Below, one piece after another: positions 46,193 to 56,213 of a DNA stretch of 64,000 nt. Under the pieces are notes generated by a model. The model had not been told where the DNA came from and did not search any database. It was given only the letters and a program-made list of their open reading frames with translations. The stretch is from positions 996,179-1,060,178 of the forward strand of contig FJOG01000023.1 of NCBI GenBank assembly GCA_900073065.1. The letters are read 5' to 3'. Made by a program: the position numbers and the translations under genes. The DNA is from Phialocephala subalpina (Eukaryota; Ascomycota; Leotiomycetes; Helotiales; Mollisiaceae). Position 1 is the stretch's first letter, and the number at the start of each line of letters is the position of its first letter.

Positions 46193-47456
46193 ATGCCTCT
46201 CCCACGCGCTTCCCTAAAATCGTTCCTCTCCTCTGCCAGAAGTGCTCTGAATCATGCAGGACAGCAATCCTCACCCGTCACATTCGTGATTGGGAACGAA
46301 GCCGCTGGCACGCAGACTTTCCTTTCCTACCAGCCTAACGTTGACTAACGCTCTCGCAGACCTCGATTCCTTATGCAGCGCTGTTGTTCTGGCATATATT
46401 CGTACCTACTCACCTAAATCGAAGACCTTCTACATACCTCTGTCGAATATCCCGAGAGCAGATCTCAATCTCCGCCCTGAATTGCTACCAATCCTCTCTC
46501 GTGCCAACCTAAAACCGAGCGACCTTATTACCTTGTCTGACCTACCATTCTTCGCATCGGAATCCTCACGATTAGCTCCCGAGAAGACGAGATGGGTTCT
46601 GGTAGACCACAATGTTATGGTGGGAGAGCTGGGCAAGATATACGCAAATCGTCTAGTTGGTTGCATCGATCACCACGAAGAAGAGAACAAAGTACCCAAG
46701 GACACTGGTGAAGAGCCAAGGGTCGTACAGAAATGTGGAAGCTGCTCAAGCTTGGTCGTACAATACTGCAAAGAAGCGTGGGACTCGTTGGCCGCGGAAT
46801 CGACCCAGAAAGAAGAAGCTAGATGGAATGCTGAACTGGCACGATTAGCCTTGGGTCCGATTCTTATTGACACCTCGAACTTGAAGAACGAGTCAAAAAC
46901 TACACCGACTGATGTGGAAGTTGTGAAGTACCTTGAACATTGGATTAATGCCGAGGAGGAGAAGCAGATGATTGCGGAACACTACTTCAAAGAGATCTCC
47001 GATGCTGAGAGAGACGTCGATGGCATGAGTCTGTATGACCTTCTTAGGAAGGATTACAAGGAATGGAACAACAATGGCACACCTCTCGGCATCTGCTCTG
47101 TGGTCAAGGACATGCCATTCCTCGTCGAGAAAGCCGGCAGCAATGAGAAGTTTCTGAGTGTTTTAGAGGATTTCGCGAAGGAGCGGAAGTTGTCTGTCTG
47201 CTCAGTCATGACTAGAACTCTGATCGATAATGTCTTCAAGAGAGAACTTCTAGTCTGGGGAATGGATCGAAAGGGCGTAGAGTCGGCCCTTAAATTCGAA
47301 GAGGAGGCAACGCAAAGCCTCGACCTCGAGACTTGGAAGGATGGATCTCTCGATCTTGAACGTGCCGATCAGTGGCGTCATTGCTGGTCACAGGGAAGGG
47401 CTCAGGATGGCCGCAAACAGATAGCACCTCTCTTGAGGTCAGCGATATCGACATGA
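46193..47456 (+). CDS. ppx1: Exopolyphosphatase Ppx1 (DHH family)
   Basis: Two exons (46193-46307, 46360-47456) give 403 residues. The 52-nt intron begins GCACGC instead of GT and ends CGCAG, with a strong branch site (GACTAACGC); there is no GT that would restore frame, so this is a GC-AG intron. Splicing rebuilds the first DHH-family motif VIGNEAADLDSLCSAV. Other metal-binding motifs follow: WVLVDHN, VGCIDHHEEE and GPILIDTSNLK. The DHHA2-type C-terminal domain contains SVCSVMTRTL and ends GRKQIAPLL. Ppx1 removes terminal phosphates from inorganic polyphosphate using divalent metals. Length matches yeast Ppx1 (~397 aa). The start at 46193 is the first ATG and gives the conserved N-terminal helix. 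Confidence 0.93.
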
Positions 47457-48254
47457 TGGCCTTAGAGGAGGACTTGGGTTCTGAAAGTGCGCTCAAGTGT
47501 TGGTGTTTGCGGGCAAGTCGGCCTACTGAGCTGAGAAGCATGCTCGGGTATACACACTCGTGTAAAACATGGAACCTGCATCGCCCGCACTTGTGATGAG
47601 GAAAGCGCGTTCTTGTAGCAGATAGGTGAGAACCTTGGAAGAGCCTCAGCTTTCACAACCAAGCTACAAATGTGGGCTATGTTATCTTGGTAGCCCTTTA
47701 CACCCGAGGATACACAAGTTGAGAGACCATTCCATGAGACGCAGCAACACACCAACTCAAAACGCGTGTTGTGTGACCTTATGCGTACTTGGAGGTTCTA
47801 TCAAATGTGAGTTTCGTATTCAGTATCTGTAAGTCGGCGTCTTCTTAAAATTGCGCTCTCTCTCGCAGAACCATTTCATATGCACTTCGATGGGATCTCC
47901 CATCCATTCAATCTTGCCTTCCACAGCCTTTGAATGTTTTAGCCTTGTGCAGAGTAAACAGTGCATCGTCTCACGCACATGTTAGGCAGGCGTCATAGGT
48001 GCGAATGCCCGATGCGGAAATGGAAGCTACCTCTTTTGGCGACTTCCCTTCAGTTGAAATTCCTATCTCCTTAAACAAGATAAAGACTGCTACTGTCATG
48101 TAGCATGAGGCTTTGGTGCATCAGAATTTCAGACTTTCACTGCGCTCAGATCAGCTTCGTAAGTTTGTATCCATTTCCATCTACTTACTCTACCCTAGCA
48201 ATTCGAATAGCGGCATTCTGACTGTTGATAAGCGCTCGACGTACGATCCACAGA
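47457..48254. other. Intergenic, nothing recognised
   Basis: 3' flank of ppx1 and upstream region of the next plus-strand gene. No RNA gene or repeat seen. Confidence 0.55.
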
Positions 48255-49124
48255 ATGGGAACAGCAACATGTCCTCAGCTTCCGAAACGTGGCGGTGGTC
48301 GTCGCAAAACCCCACAGGAAGTCAGTCAAGAACCAGCTGCAAATAAGAAGCCAAAACTGAGCCCCACAACCAACCCTGCCCCTTCCCGTAGCGGTCATTG
48401 TCGATCCATCAAGCCACTCGAAGGCTCTGCTACGGTATCAGATTCAACTCAGCGGCTGGCAAAGCCGCGAAAACGCAAACCACTTTCAAAACGACTCACT
48501 CCACTACGAAAACGCTCTCAACCATGCGAAAGGCAAGATATTCTAAGCGGCTATGATGAGGATCTCGAAATCGACGTGTTCGATTATGTCACATCGATGG
48601 AGGTGATCGTCGCACATGTCGCAAGGGAGCCCATGGAAGATGCCGCGGAGATGCCGGTTGCGGAAAGGGTCACAGAGGCTCCGCCAGTTGAAGTGGTGGT
48701 AAAGCGGGAGCTGCCAGCAGACGCGTGGGTCAAGGGGGAATTGACAGACGATCTCGAAGTTTGGCCTATGAAAGCCGCCAAAGCCGAGGATGAGGACGTG
48801 AAGACGTGGATTACTCCGGCGGTGGATAACAAGGACCTCATTGCTCTCGGAGGAGGTGACGAGGACTCCGGGAAAAAGGTCGTGGTTGTGAAGCAAGAAT
48901 GCGATCCAGCGGAGACGAAACAAGTAAGCCAGTTAATGAAGCAGGAACACATCGACAAGGAAGACAAGGAGGTTGGGATTGGTGGAGTTATAGTTGAAGG
49001 ATCGGAGCGTCTGGATATTCTTGACGACGTTCTGCAATTGCAGCTCCATAATGAGATTCTGCAAAACGAGTTGAATCTGGTACGGCGCAGCTGGTTGTGG
49101 ACGCTCGTCCAGTGGCTCGCGTAG
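48255..49124 (+). CDS. Unknown, probably nuclear protein with four SUMO-type motifs
   Basis: Single-exon frame of 289 residues from ATG 48255; the open frame extends ~10 codons upstream without an ATG. The N-terminal third is strongly basic with several nuclear-signal-like clusters (RGGGRRKTP, NKKPKLSP, KPRKRKPLSKR). The rest is acidic and has four psi-K-x-E sites: VKRE (Lys150), VKGE (Lys160), VKQE (Lys213) and MKQE (Lys229). Near the C-terminus an amphipathic Leu-rich helix (LDDVLQLQLHNEILQNELNLV) could form a short coiled coil. No enzymatic or DNA-binding domain is recognised. It is convergent with the ATP-grasp gene (234 bp between stops). It may be lineage-specific; the consistent base-to-acid architecture argues for a real gene. 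Confidence 0.55.
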   Translation: MGTATCPQLPKRGGGRRKTPQEVSQEPAANKKPKLSPTTNPAPSRSGHCRSIKPLEGSATVSDSTQRLAKPRKRKPLSKRLTPLRKRSQPCERQDILSGYDEDLEIDVFDYVTSMEVIVAHVAREPMEDAAEMPVAERVTEAPPVEVVVKRELPADAWVKGELTDDLEVWPMKAAKAEDEDVKTWITPAVDNKDLIALGGGDEDSGKKVVVVKQECDPAETKQVSQLMKQEHIDKEDKEVGIGGVIVEGSERLDILDDVLQLQLHNEILQNELNLVRRSWLWTLVQWLA

Positions 49125-49358
49125 ATCTCGGGCTTCACGATCTGTCGAAGACATGGAAAGAGAGCAAGGCGTTGGCAGTGAAAGAGATGGAAAATGTATC
49201 TGGTATTCTCGGGACAAATTGATCATGTTCTTCGTGTCCTTCGTACAGTGTATCTGGTGTATCTTATTCAAAGACCTTTCCGAGCCGTTCTACTTCTGCC
49301 CCTGCTCTCGAGAATCGAATTTGCATGTCTGTTCTCAACTGACTTCTCTCCACCGTGT

Positions 49359-50924
49359 TCAGCATCCGAACATCTTCTGTGTGCTAACATTGCACCGACT
49401 CCACCATTTCCTTTCCCATAGACTCATTAAGAACATTCCTGGCCAGTACCCGACGTATAACCACCAGAATGGCCATGGGTCCCATAACTCGAACGTGCCG
49501 TCTCGCCAATATAGCACATGCTCTGCAAACTCCAGCCACTTTTGCAACACATCAGTGATACCAATCTCGAACCTCAGGAGCCATAACAGAGGTAAGAGTA
49601 CTCTTGTGACCAGATCGTGTCCCACCCAGTAGTAGCCTGGAGTTCCAGGTCTCGGTACAACGAGTGCTTCAGCACAATGTCCATTCGAGATGCCTTTTGG
49701 TTCATGATCTGGCAGAATGGAAAGATAGGCCTCTGCCATGTCCTCTGACTCTTCTGCCAGGCATACCACGGCAGTATGAGCGCGAGGGTTGCACTCGATT
49801 GGGTAGATCTTGCTCATAAGCTCTCGAACTTCGACTTCCGAGACTCCGACTCGTCTCTCTGCTTCCTTGGCGACCTCCGCCTCTACCAAGAAATCGATCG
49901 AGAAATGTCCCGTCATACTCGGTCCAGTCTTCTTGGCGTATAAAGTGGTGTAGAGGAGCATTGCTTGGGAAAGTGCCGAAGACGTAGGTAGTAGAACGTA
50001 GTGCATGAGTAGGTCCGCCGAAGGACAAGCCACGAAGACTTTCACTTTTCCATTAATGACTAGACTGTGCGTGCAGTATTCTGGACCCGAGATGAATCTT
50101 TGGAGGACGAAGGGTCGAAAAGGGGTTGGATTCAGACGCTTGACGTGCGTTTCTGTCTCTTTCAACGTAGGTCGTGGGAGCAGAGTCATATCTGCTCGAC
50201 TCGAGTCGTCGAGAAACACACTTTTCATGACATACTTCGTGCCCTGGGAAGCTTTTGGTTTCTCTGGGCAGAGTACTGCCAGTGATTCCGTCTCAGATGT
50301 CACGAGATGCGTATCTGGGACGTTCAGACCCAGTTCTCGCGTGTTGTCGATGAATGAGTGCTTCTCATGCAAGGTTGCCGTCAACGTAAGCCCGAATTGA
50401 ATCGCTTTGCACTTCGTCTCCTTCTCAATTACTTCCGCAGCTTCTCCGTCCTTGACCCCAGACGCGATTCCAGAGCATGAGACCCATAGCTCGACTCCTT
50501 CTTTCTGGATTATGTCGATCATGTCTTTCATGTACCTCGCACCACCAGTCTCCGAATCTGGCCGCGAAAGTCGGTAGAAGGCATCAATTGATTTCGAAAA
50601 GTGACCACAAACTGGAATCATGTAATCTTCGAAGTCGGCGCCAATAACTCGATGTCCTGCGCGGTAGAATGTACGCGCCAAAGTGAGTCCTTTGCTCATT
50701 CCCACGCCAGTCACGAGAATCGTCCTCGGGCGAAAGGTTGACGATGAAATTTGTCTCCATTTTCGGTAGTGCTGGATATGTCGTGAAGTCTTGAGGTACG
50801 GAGATACAATGCTGCTAAATACCGCAATGAATGTACATAATGGGATGCAGCAAATCGAGAACAAGATTAGAGATGCATTTTGTAGGACGTGGAGGTACGT
50901 TGGTGATGTTCCGGATAAAGACAT
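49359..50924 (-). CDS. Membrane-anchored ATP-grasp ligase, MysC-like
   Basis: Single exon, 521 residues from ATG 50924 (the frame continues upstream without an ATG). A hydrophobic anchor (LILFSICCIPLCTFIAVFSSIV) is followed by RPRTILVTGVGMSKGLTLARTFYRAGHRVIGADF, the pre-ATP-grasp fold. Next are GVELWVSCSGIASGVKDGEAA and DNTRELGLNVPDTHLV, then the ATP-grasp domain: YVMKSVFLDDSSRADMTLLP, VLQRFISGPEYCTHSLV, GHFSIDFLVEAE and the metal-binding YPIECNPRAHTAVVCLAEE. The C-terminal region is Trp-rich (WDPWPFWWLYVGYWP). Anchor, domain order and motifs such as GxEYCTHS and IECNPRxH match cyanobacterial MysC, which attaches glycine to 4-deoxygadusol to make mycosporine-glycine. No MysA/MysB-type partner is visible in this window, so the acceptor remains inferred. 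Confidence 0.85.
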   Translation of the reverse strand: MSLSGTSPTYLHVLQNASLILFSICCIPLCTFIAVFSSIVSPYLKTSRHIQHYRKWRQISSSTFRPRTILVTGVGMSKGLTLARTFYRAGHRVIGADFEDYMIPVCGHFSKSIDAFYRLSRPDSETGGARYMKDMIDIIQKEGVELWVSCSGIASGVKDGEAAEVIEKETKCKAIQFGLTLTATLHEKHSFIDNTRELGLNVPDTHLVTSETESLAVLCPEKPKASQGTKYVMKSVFLDDSSRADMTLLPRPTLKETETHVKRLNPTPFRPFVLQRFISGPEYCTHSLVINGKVKVFVACPSADLLMHYVLLPTSSALSQAMLLYTTLYAKKTGPSMTGHFSIDFLVEAEVAKEAERRVGVSEVEVRELMSKIYPIECNPRAHTAVVCLAEESEDMAEAYLSILPDHEPKGISNGHCAEALVVPRPGTPGYYWVGHDLVTRVLLPLLWLLRFEIGITDVLQKWLEFAEHVLYWRDGTFELWDPWPFWWLYVGYWPGMFLMSLWERKWWSRCNVSTQKMFGC

Positions 50925-51677
50925 TGCTGTTCGGAACAAAGGACACCGAGCTCAGAATACCATATCGCGACGACTGCTCAATGAAAAGGAACTCCCGAGG
51001 TCGTCAAGAAGGGCCTCATTGAGGTCGGCGCCTCAATTGAAGGATGTTCGAAATGCATACGCAGGGTGAAAAGAAAGGTTCGTTGCAGCTGCACGAACGT
51101 CTCCACGTCATCATCACATGCTTTAGGGTTGGATGCGGAACGTACCTGACTAGGCAAAGTGGGATGAAATGTCGAGATATGTGGCAGTTTGGCAGTGGGG
51201 ACAACATGTATCGAGGCACGCCAAACAGAAGCAACTTGAGGGGAAGATACAACATGCAAACAAACAGCAGTTGCGCGTTGGCGTTCCAAGCTGTAGGCCG
51301 TCGCCTTCATTGACGAGGCACCAGTGTCCCAGTGCCGCGCGGTACATGGAGTTCAAGGCTGTTGTAACCCACGAAGGGCAAGACGAATATCTGCAAAAAC
51401 AATAGCAGGTAGACTTTTGTTTTTTTGTTCTCGTCGTTCGGGTACAAAATATGTTTCCCAAAGAAGTCGTACACAAAAGAGTTAAGCCGCTACCCCACCC
51501 GATATCAACTCGCTTGCCTACTTAACGGATCGACAAAAGATCCGACAAAACTTGAGGACACAAAAAGTGAATTAAAGATTAAAAAATTCCGTTAAAATCC
51601 ACAGCCTCATCAAACATCTTATCCCAAAATTTTGATTGCAGCTCCCAAAAGGCAAAAAGGAGCATTTCCAAACGTTG
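50925..51677. other. Intergenic, nothing recognised
   Basis: Upstream region of the ATP-grasp gene plus unassigned DNA. Short frames on both strands have no features. Confidence 0.5.
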
Positions 51678-51749
51678 TGCCCACTCTCGGAATCGAACCG
51701 AGGATCTTGTCATTACGAGTGACACGCAGTACCACTATGCCAAGCTACG
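51678..51749 (-). pseudogene. tRNA-Thr(CGU)-like relic with unpaired 5' acceptor strand
   Basis: On the minus strand the D arm (GCAT-A-GTGGTA-CTGC), anticodon arm (TGTCA-CTCGTAA-TGACA, anticodon CGU) and T arm (CTCGG-TTCGATT-CCGAG) are all well formed, with conserved T8, A14, G18-G19 and TTCGA. The 3' acceptor strand is AGTGGGC plus A73, so the 5' strand should resemble GCCCACT, but the genome has CGTAGCT, which pairs only at the three inner positions. The gene body is therefore good but the 5' end appears replaced. This suggests a 5'-truncated tRNA pseudogene rather than a working tRNA. Confidence 0.65.
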
Positions 51750-52163
51750 AAAGGATCGTTAGTAGCTGTTGCGCCGGTTTGAATGTGAAGTGGATTAAAC
51801 ATACCGGGCGAATCAGGAAGATGTCAAAATTTTTGTTATTTAATTTTATATGGAGTGTAACAATCCCACCAGAGCTAGCACTTTAGCGAGCCAATAGACC
51901 TCGCACTTGAAACTCGAGTAAACGAGTCACTTCCACTCAACAAGGCATCGCACAGTATTGAGGTGCACATAATATTCATACAATACGTAATTGGAATAAA
52001 CCATTTCTACAGATCGGCGGCTGGCATTGATTGCTATCTTTCAAACACAGCTTTGGGAGGCTTTTGATGACGCACGGACTTCAAGGAATCTCGGTCCGAC
52101 CCTCACTCCGGCGCTACACAACTTAACCAACAAAGACTTCACGCTCTTCAAAGACAGCAAAAG
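51750..52163. other. Intergenic, low-complexity AT-rich DNA
   Basis: AT-rich DNA between two relics; may include the lost N-terminus of the following pseudogene, but nothing could be assigned. Confidence 0.45.
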
Positions 52164-53016
52164 ATGCAACCAGCCAGGGAACTCCTTCGGGAGTTTCACG
52201 AAGTATGGCATTACGTCCGAGCAGAAACTGAGACAGATCGATTTCAGACTGCAACACTCAATGTCCCTTCATTATTACATGTCAATTTCGAGGCACGGGA
52301 GCTCGCCCTCAAACACTACAAACTTGGGCTTGGTACTGTAGCTCCTCGTTGGGGAACCTGGCTAGAATACAAATTTTACCCTCGGCGAGCGATGTTTACC
52401 CAGCCACGGACACACATCGACTTCTCAAGAGATATTGTACTTCTAAGGAGACGACACTAGCGAGCCAACGACATCTTTGAGTACTTGAGCACCAAGTACC
52501 TTCAGAAAATTCAACACTTCGCCATTGATCACCAGTCTCATTGGAACATCATGGATTCTGCGAAGATCTGCACGGACTTTCATGCTCACAAAACCTTCAC
52601 AATCGTTAACCATTCTCGCTCGTGAGAATCATGTTCAATGGGCCATATCAAGGCTGCTTCAGAAATTAGGCAATGGGAACTACAGTGTGCTCCTGTGGGA
52701 CCGATTAGAGGCCACGGCTCTATGCCAGACTCGATCGGCAGGATCTCGATAACGCCCTCGTTGAGTTCAAGGACGGGGAAGAGGAGAGAGCTAAAGATTG
52801 GATAAAGCCTGGAATCCGTGTTATGGAGTTGCTACGTGGCGATGAGTACTGTTGCAAGGGATTGCCTTGCACGACGGTGGGAGAAGCTTGTTGGTCCATT
52901 TCATGGGAACCGAAAATAAATTGTGTGGATAATGGCAGTGCGTTGGCCATGAGTCCTGGGATAATACTTTGTAAAATCAGTATTTGTACTGATGAAGTTC
53001 TATTGAGAAAGATCTA
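52164..53016 (+). pseudogene. Decayed 2EXR-type protein gene
   Basis: From ATG 52164 one frame encodes VPSLLHVNFEARELALKHYKLGLG, then an RRA-type strand (YKFYPRRAMFT), typical of the second half of fungal 2EXR proteins. An in-frame TAG at 52458-52460 is followed by continued coding sequence (ANDIFEYLSTKYLQKIQHFAIDHQSHW), then TGA near 52623. After another frame change, from about 52722 the reading YARLDRQDLDNALVEFKDGEEERAKDWI resumes and is lost by ~53016. The N-terminal 2EXR helix is missing. Both nonsense codons are one C-to-T change from CAG and CGA. Non-functional as read. Confidence 0.65.
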
Positions 53017-53522
53017 AGTAGATCCTTCGAACAAATATCTCACCAGCAGTGACAACGAGGTAAAGGGGTTCTTTGCACGTAAGCGATCATGTGACAGTCC
53101 ACCAGCATGCGTCTGCATCCACGTCAGTGAAATTGGAGTCTGTTGACGTTAAAGCATGTAACGAATAGTATAAAATATCTTCAGCAGACAATCCAGGCGC
53201 ATTCGCTCTTCTTCTTCCCAGTAGTGCCGGTTGTGGCTCCTTTTGACTTCAGCTCGACATCCGAACCAATCAGCGTCACGCTCCCCGCAAGTACATCCAT
53301 CCAGCTAAAGGTCTCGAACTTACAATATCTCGGATATAAATACAACACTTCACCAATCAGCGTTCATCAAAGTCATTGAATGCATAATACATATTTCTGC
53401 TTAAGCCATCCACGTACCTGCTTCTCACATTCAAATATTTGCGCTCTCCATTCAAAACCCTTCATATTTCCAGTAGATTTATTGGTATATCCTAGCTCAT
53501 TGAAATCGAAACAGGACCCAAA
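53017..53522. other. Intergenic, nothing recognised
   Basis: Contains the presumed promoter of the ankyrin gene relic; short frames only. Confidence 0.5.
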
Positions 53523-56213
53523 ATGGCAGACCTAGAAACCCTCCTCCAAACCACCTCCTCAACTACCACCCCGGGAACACCATCTACCTGAAGATAGTCA
53601 CCTTCTACGACACAGTCAAAGACCAGCCAGCCGGTTTTCGAGACCTCGGTTTCGACTTCCTCTCTATATGCTAAATCCTCCATGCCTTGGAAGAAAGTCT
53701 CAAAGAGCACTTCAAATCGCAGCAACCTTTCCCCCAACAGGCGATTCTGGAACTTACGAAGATATTGGCCAAGACGAACGAGGATTTTGAGCAGCTAAAA
53801 GCTCTGTTGGAGAAGTTTACGGACTATGAAAAGAGGGGAACGTTGGGCAGGGTGATGAAGACCTGGAGGCAGGTGTTTGCGGACAAAGAGATTGGGAAGG
53901 TTAGAGGGAATTTGCAGGCCATTAGGGGGCGTTGACGATGACGATGCTGTTGACCAATATGTAAATGTCTGGATTCTCGGGAGGTCTTGGACAACAGTGT
54001 TGATATGTGACCCGCAGAAATCCACACAGAGTAACTGTGCTATCTGCACAAGAATATGGAATGCTGGCTGCGAAACTTCAGCAGCATGCAGATCTTCAGA
54101 CAGCTCCCGTAGACGAACCGGTGGCCAAACTACCAGGAGATACCCAGACGCCACAAGAGCTACTAGCTAGTGCTGTGATAAACACTTCAATTTATGGAAC
54201 TCCGAAGTCCTCCTTTACATCAATGGCGGAGGAGCCCGCTTCAGCAACAGATGACAGGATGGCTCCATCTGTTTCCGAGATGTCTATTTCGGACAGGGTA
54301 CCAGAGCCATCCATTGTGTCGAGCATAGATCATGACTCGCAGCTATTCATCGAGGACGGCTTGATTCCAGCGGAGGAAGGAATCGTCTATGTTCCTACCC
54401 CGCCTTCTAGACTTCATGTTGACTGCTCGAAAATCCGATATCGGATCCCGAAGCAGACATCAGGCGCCGGCAATTCATCGCTGCAAAAGGCCCTTCTGAG
54501 TGCCATTGCGGGACAAGAGCTGGATATCGTTGAGCAGTTGCTAGATAGAGGCGTTTTGCCAGACATTGGATCGTAGAAGAACGCCTTGATGGAAGCAGTC
54601 AAGGGCGAAGATATCAAAACCCCGCAGCTCCTTCTCGACTTCAGTGCAAATCCGAATCCTACACTTGCAGGTGGTATTACACCACTTCGGACGGCCTGCG
54701 AACTCAACCAAGAAGCAGAGGCAGATTTACTGATCGAATGGGGCGCAGACCCCAATGTTTTGGCTTCAGACCGAGCACCTTTGGCCTATGCAACTTATCA
54801 CAAGAACCTAGCCTTGATGAACCTGTTGTTGAAGATGGCGCGGATCCGATGTTGAAAATGAAGACTGGTGAGAATGTGCTTCTCTACGCTTCAGGCCGAG
54901 AATGCCCACCCGAAATCGCGCAGGCAATGCTCCACTATGGAGCTAATCCTGATTTGAAAGACTCTCGTGGATTCTCCGCGGGTGGGGGTTTTTTTTTGGC
55001 ATGCCGTCGAAACCAGCCTCATCTTGTCGAGATGCTTCTATCGCACGGTGCTGACCCCAATATGTCTAGACCAGAGCTTCCCGTGATAGACGCTGCCCGA
55101 CATCCTCAATGTCTCCAAGCTTTACTCCACGGTAAAGTCGATCTCAAAAAGCGGAGAGGGATCATGGAGTTGGCGACGTACCATAACTCCATTGATTCAG
55201 CGAGGATGTTGTTGGATGTAGGTGTTGATCCAAACGAGAAGAGCCAAAACATCTATACGCCTTTGAATATTGCGATCCATGATAATCGCCCCGAACTCAT
55301 GACACTGCTGCTCTCTCGAGGAGCTGATCCCAATCTGAAAGGTCAGAATGTACCTTTGTTCATGGCAACTCCCAGGCCATAGTTGCTCGAAATACACCTG
55401 GACAATGGCGTCGATCTCAAAAAGAACGCTGGGGCTCTCGAAATGGCGATTTATCATAATTCGATAGAATCAGTCAAGATACTGCTGGATGCTGGTGTAG
55501 ATCCCAACGAGAAGAAGGATGGTGTATATTCCCCTCCTACATCAGCGATTCGAGACAATCGACCTGAAATTCAGGTACTCGTGTTATCTGGAGGTGCGGA
55601 TCCAAATCTCAAAGGCCAAGCTATCCCGCTTGTCATGGCTAAAAACAGGGTCGAAATTTTCAATCAGCTCGTCGAGGGTGGTGAAGATCATGCAAAATGC
55701 TCGGGTGTTTTGGAATCCGCTGTCTACCATAACAACATAGCATCTGTCAAGTTCTTACTAGATGCAGGGGCCAGTCCTAATGACAAGAATCAGGGAGTCT
55801 ATTCACCACTTACCTCAGCAATTCGAGATACTCGTCCCGATATCCTTCAAGTTCTTCTAGAAAGAGGTGCAGATCCAAATATGAAAGGGCAGGATGTTCC
55901 TCTTGTAATGGCGGTACGCAACTCGGCAATACTGAGGCAGCTTATAGCCGGAGGTGCCGATGTGACAAAACACCAAGGACTTCTTGAATTAGCAGTCTAT
56001 CATAACAAGATGGAATCAATCGACATCCTACTCGAAGCTGCTGCTTGAAAGAGGTGCAGATGTGGATCTCATGGACGAGACCGGCCAAAGTGCTATGGAT
56101 AACGCGGCAAACAAGGGGTATGATGATATTGTGAGGATGCTGCTAGATGCCATGGAACGAGAGAAACACAGAATGCAAAGTCTTCGGTCGTTATCGGGAC
56201 CACATTGGAGGTG
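53523..56213 (+). pseudogene. Broken ankyrin-repeat gene with fungal N-terminal helical domain
   Basis: The ATG at 53523 opens MADLETLLQTTSSTTT, the style of fungal STAND/ankyrin N-terminal domains. Helical sequence follows (LKIVTFYDTVKDQPAGFRDLGF, ILHALEESLKEHF, KIGKVRGNLQAI-like), and after a plausible intron (donor GTAAAT ~53957, acceptor CGCAG ~54018) a Ser/Pro linker. Then come at least ten ankyrin units with GADPN and LLLxxGADPN marks. The frame is broken repeatedly: one-base shifts near 53580, 53930, 54830 and 56035, and in-frame stops TAA 53672, TAG 54574 and TAG 55380. A G5T9 run at 54984-54997 sits in coding sequence. Coding similarity continues across every break, so this is a recent pseudogene, or a gene damaged by assembly errors at several sites. 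The end at 56213 is the last stop in the restored frame. Confidence 0.75.
55140..56040 (+). repeat. 273-bp (91-codon) ankyrin supra-repeat, three full copies plus a partial one
   Basis: The equivalent D-x-x-K codon position recurs at 55140, 55413, 55686 and 55959, spaced exactly 273 bp. Each unit encodes about three ankyrin motifs: a YHN-S-ES-LLDAG block, a DP-N-EK-Y-P-T-AI-DNRPE block and a GADPNLKGQ-PLVMA block. Copies are diverged in sequence but keep length perfectly, with one nonsense change (TAG 55380). The fourth copy is lost at the frameshift near 56035. Confidence 0.8.
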
